A DNA stretch of 64,000 bases from JBAYIE01 sp965279165 (GTDB taxonomy: Bacteria > Bacteroidota > Bacteroidia > UKL13-3). The stretch lies in assembly GCA_965279165.1 (NCBI GenBank), contig OZ257140.1, positions 1,612,001 to 1,676,000 of the forward strand, read 5' to 3'. Position numbers and translations under genes: made by a program. The notes below the pieces were generated by a model, which was not told the DNA's origin, searched no databases, and saw nothing but the letters and a program-made list of their open reading frames with translations. Shown in pieces: positions 62,795 to 64,000 of this stretch (positions are counted from its first letter, which is position 1; each line of letters opens with the position of its first letter).

Positions 62795-63238
62795 TTAACA
62801 CTTCAACACTACATCCAAATGATGCTCCAAATGATCCACATAATCTTCAATTAAAAAGACCAAGGTGTGATTTTCTTCGCCTCCGGTATTGCATAATTTT
62901 TGCAAATCAGACTTAGGAATTCTTTTTATAACCTCCAGCATATGTTGGTTGTAGATGGTCCAGAACTGGATTAAATGTGTTAGATCCAATTCCTGATAAC
63001 CATGCAAAGCATTCCATTTATCTTGGTTGTACTTTATCGACGGAATTTCTTCATACCGCGCGCGGATAAAACGTTGGTGGTTGTTGGCAGCACTATTAAT
63101 CAAATGACCAAGAATTTCTTTCTTGCTCCATTTTAAGGGATTAGGTTTCGCCTCAAAATCCTCTTTGCTTATCTGCAATAATTTACGCGGTACCTCACGG
63201 ATAATTTTTTCTAATCGTTGAATGGCATTTTCAATCAT
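62795..63238 (-). CDS. DinB-family protein
   Basis: A 147-residue four-helix-bundle protein. The likely metal-binding His residues are in KEILGHLINSAANNHQRF (first helix pair) and VDHLEHHLDVVL at the C-terminus, as in DinB/YfiT metal-dependent transferases. PNPLKWSKKEILGHLI is a family hallmark. The substrate is unknown; thiol transferases of this fold are known. It overlaps the OsmC gene by 4 bp (ATGA at 63235-63238), which decides ATG 63238 over TTG 63250. Confidence 0.87.
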   Translation of the reverse strand: MIENAIQRLEKIIREVPRKLLQISKEDFEAKPNPLKWSKKEILGHLINSAANNHQRFIRARYEEIPSIKYNQDKWNALHGYQELDLTHLIQFWTIYNQHMLEVIKRIPKSDLQKLCNTGGEENHTLVFLIEDYVDHLEHHLDVVLKC

Positions 63239-63693
63239 GCTTTGGTACAAATTGGTTTACACACTACCTCAAAATTAACTGAGTTTGCGATATAACAAAT
63301 TTCATGCGCTTTATGGTGCAAGGCAATCGCTTGTTCAATCATTGATTCATCTGCAATTTTACATACAGGATGTAATACCACTTCCTTAAAACTACCACCC
63401 CCACTTTCTTTTTCTTCCATTATTCCGGTTGCTTCATCGGTATACGATAGCACCACAATTCCTTCGAGAGCGCAAACATATAAATAGGAAAGCATATGAC
63501 ACGACGATATGGCTGCTACCAGCAAATCTTCGGGATTGAGTTTGGATTTATCACCAACATGCGGATTGTCGGTTGTTAAATGCAAATCCGGTTTACCTGC
63601 AACTTTAACAGAATGGCTTCTATCGTACGTTTTAATATTGCTGTTTCCATTGCCTTCCCAGGTAGTGGATACTTTGTACTGATGTATATGCAT
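63235..63693 (-). CDS. OsmC-family peroxiredoxin-like protein
   Basis: 152 residues of the OsmC/Ohr fold. The two redox cysteines are in AAISSCHMLSYLY (near residue 65) and HKAHEICYIANSV (near 132), with TDNPHVGDKSKLNPEDLLVAA between N-terminal strands and the first cysteine. The family reduces organic hydroperoxides. It is the first gene of a two-gene unit with the DinB protein, which may suggest a thiol-linked stress role; that is an inference from overlap only. Confidence 0.9.
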   Translation of the reverse strand: MHIHQYKVSTTWEGNGNSNIKTYDRSHSVKVAGKPDLHLTTDNPHVGDKSKLNPEDLLVAAISSCHMLSYLYVCALEGIVVLSYTDEATGIMEEKESGGGSFKEVVLHPVCKIADESMIEQAIALHHKAHEICYIANSVNFEVVCKPICTKA

Positions 63694-63889
63694 ACTTTCT
63701 ATATCTATCTGTTTAAAGAAATTAAACTATTCGTTCCATTTACCATCAAGTTTTTCTGTTGCGTTCAATCAATCTAAAAACCCACTCTCTCTCCTTCCCT
63801 AATCACTCATCCCTTATCCCTTACCCCTAATCACTTATCCCTTCCCCCTAATCACTTACCCCTTATCCCTAATCACTTACCCCTCATCA
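63694..63889. repeat. CCTAATCACTTA microsatellite tract
   Basis: After about 85 bp of unremarkable sequence, 63781-63889 is a degenerate tandem of CCCTAATCACTTAT/CCCTTATCC units reaching the stop of the next minus-strand gene. A close relative lies at 61690-61776, again directly at a minus-strand stop codon. Confidence 0.7.
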
Positions 63890-64000
63890 CTATCCCCTAT
63901 AAACCCTAAAAATATTTACAGGATCTCCATGATGGTTTATCGTTTTATCCAACACCATTCCATTTTTCATTGCCACTTTTGCCGAGGCCATATTATCGAC
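63890..64000 (-). CDS. GNAT-type N-acetyltransferase, C-terminal end (cut by the window end)
   Basis: Minus-strand frame open to base 64000, with 36 codons and a TAG at 63890: VDNMASAKVAMKNGMVLDKT, then INHHGDPVNIFRVYRG. The NxxSxxVAxKxGM pattern is the last conserved acetyl-CoA-binding helix of GNAT enzymes, followed by the final strand. Most of the gene lies outside the window. Confidence 0.7.
   Translation of the reverse strand, partial: VDNMASAKVAMKNGMVLDKTINHHGDPVNIFRVYRG

Overview
Organism. The window reads as a chromosome piece of a Bacteroidota bacterium, probably from a Sphingobacteriales/Chitinophagales-like lineage (order not certain). The signs are AT-rich coding sequence, type IX secretion (T9SS) sorting tails of both type A and type B, four TonB-dependent outer-membrane receptors or parts of them, LytS/LytR-type signalling, a fused murF-alr gene, TAnnTTTG-type -7 promoter boxes in place of E. 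coli boxes, and few Shine-Dalgarno sequences. No rRNA, tRNA, transposase, integrase or phage gene was seen, and no true CRISPR array. Layout. 0-4 kb: 3' part of a TonB-type receptor followed by a LytS-like kinase and LytR-like regulator. 4-12 kb: a methyltransferase divergent from a DUF2461 gene, a large GT39-like membrane protein with TPRs divergent from an FAD oxidoreductase, then transaldolase. 12-29 kb: two giant T9SS type B proteins, nearly identical over their last 665 residues, enclose a FecA-like receptor, a 2.2 kb repeat tract, pheT, a persulfide-dioxygenase-like/rhodanese protein, a broken XRE regulator and a frameshifted T9SS type A gene. 29-34 kb: a divergent carotenoid cluster (crtZ-crtYcd against crtI-crtB-unknown-idi). 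35-40 kb: kynU and kmo of tryptophan catabolism, an AAA ATPase with operator-like repeats, and a DUF4440-like secreted protein. 40-49 kb: DUF4249 + TonB receptor operon, amino-acid permease, Crp-like regulator, lipoprotein, FecR-like orphan and a T9SS Ycf48-like protein. 49-58 kb: housekeeping genes (murF-alr, recX, nfu, tcdA, fumC, LysE-type exporter, radical SAM, radA). 58-64 kb: two repeat tracts around a polyprenyl synthase, a secreted unknown, OsmC and DinB proteins, and the 3' end of a GNAT gene. How the parts work together. The crt genes and idi turn isoprenoid precursor into a hydroxylated carotenoid such as zeaxanthin. The polyprenyl synthase 26 kb away may supply prenyl diphosphate, but it more likely serves quinone synthesis. 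KynU and Kmo carry kynurenine to 3-hydroxyanthranilate. The outer-membrane genes form a surface-nutrient and adhesion set. What is unusual. The intergenic space is packed with dispersed composite repeats: double hairpins with matched stem changes, a TTGGC/GCCAA hairpin, 9-10 bp phased motifs of the TCTGTGTAA and CGCAAAG type, and 7-8 bp degenerate microsatellites. They build tandem macro-repeats at 17.5-19.4, 34.0-35.4, 58.5-59.6 and 60.7-61.7 kb, and an inverted pair of about 250 bp at 10.5 and 19.6 kb. No obvious mobilising enzyme lies in the window. Also notable are an apparent gene-conversion tract shared by the two T9SS proteins, hairpins fused to their promoters, a captured copy of the crtYcd gene tail 25 kb away, and an XRE gene with an in-frame stop beside a perfect 14 bp inverted-repeat operator.
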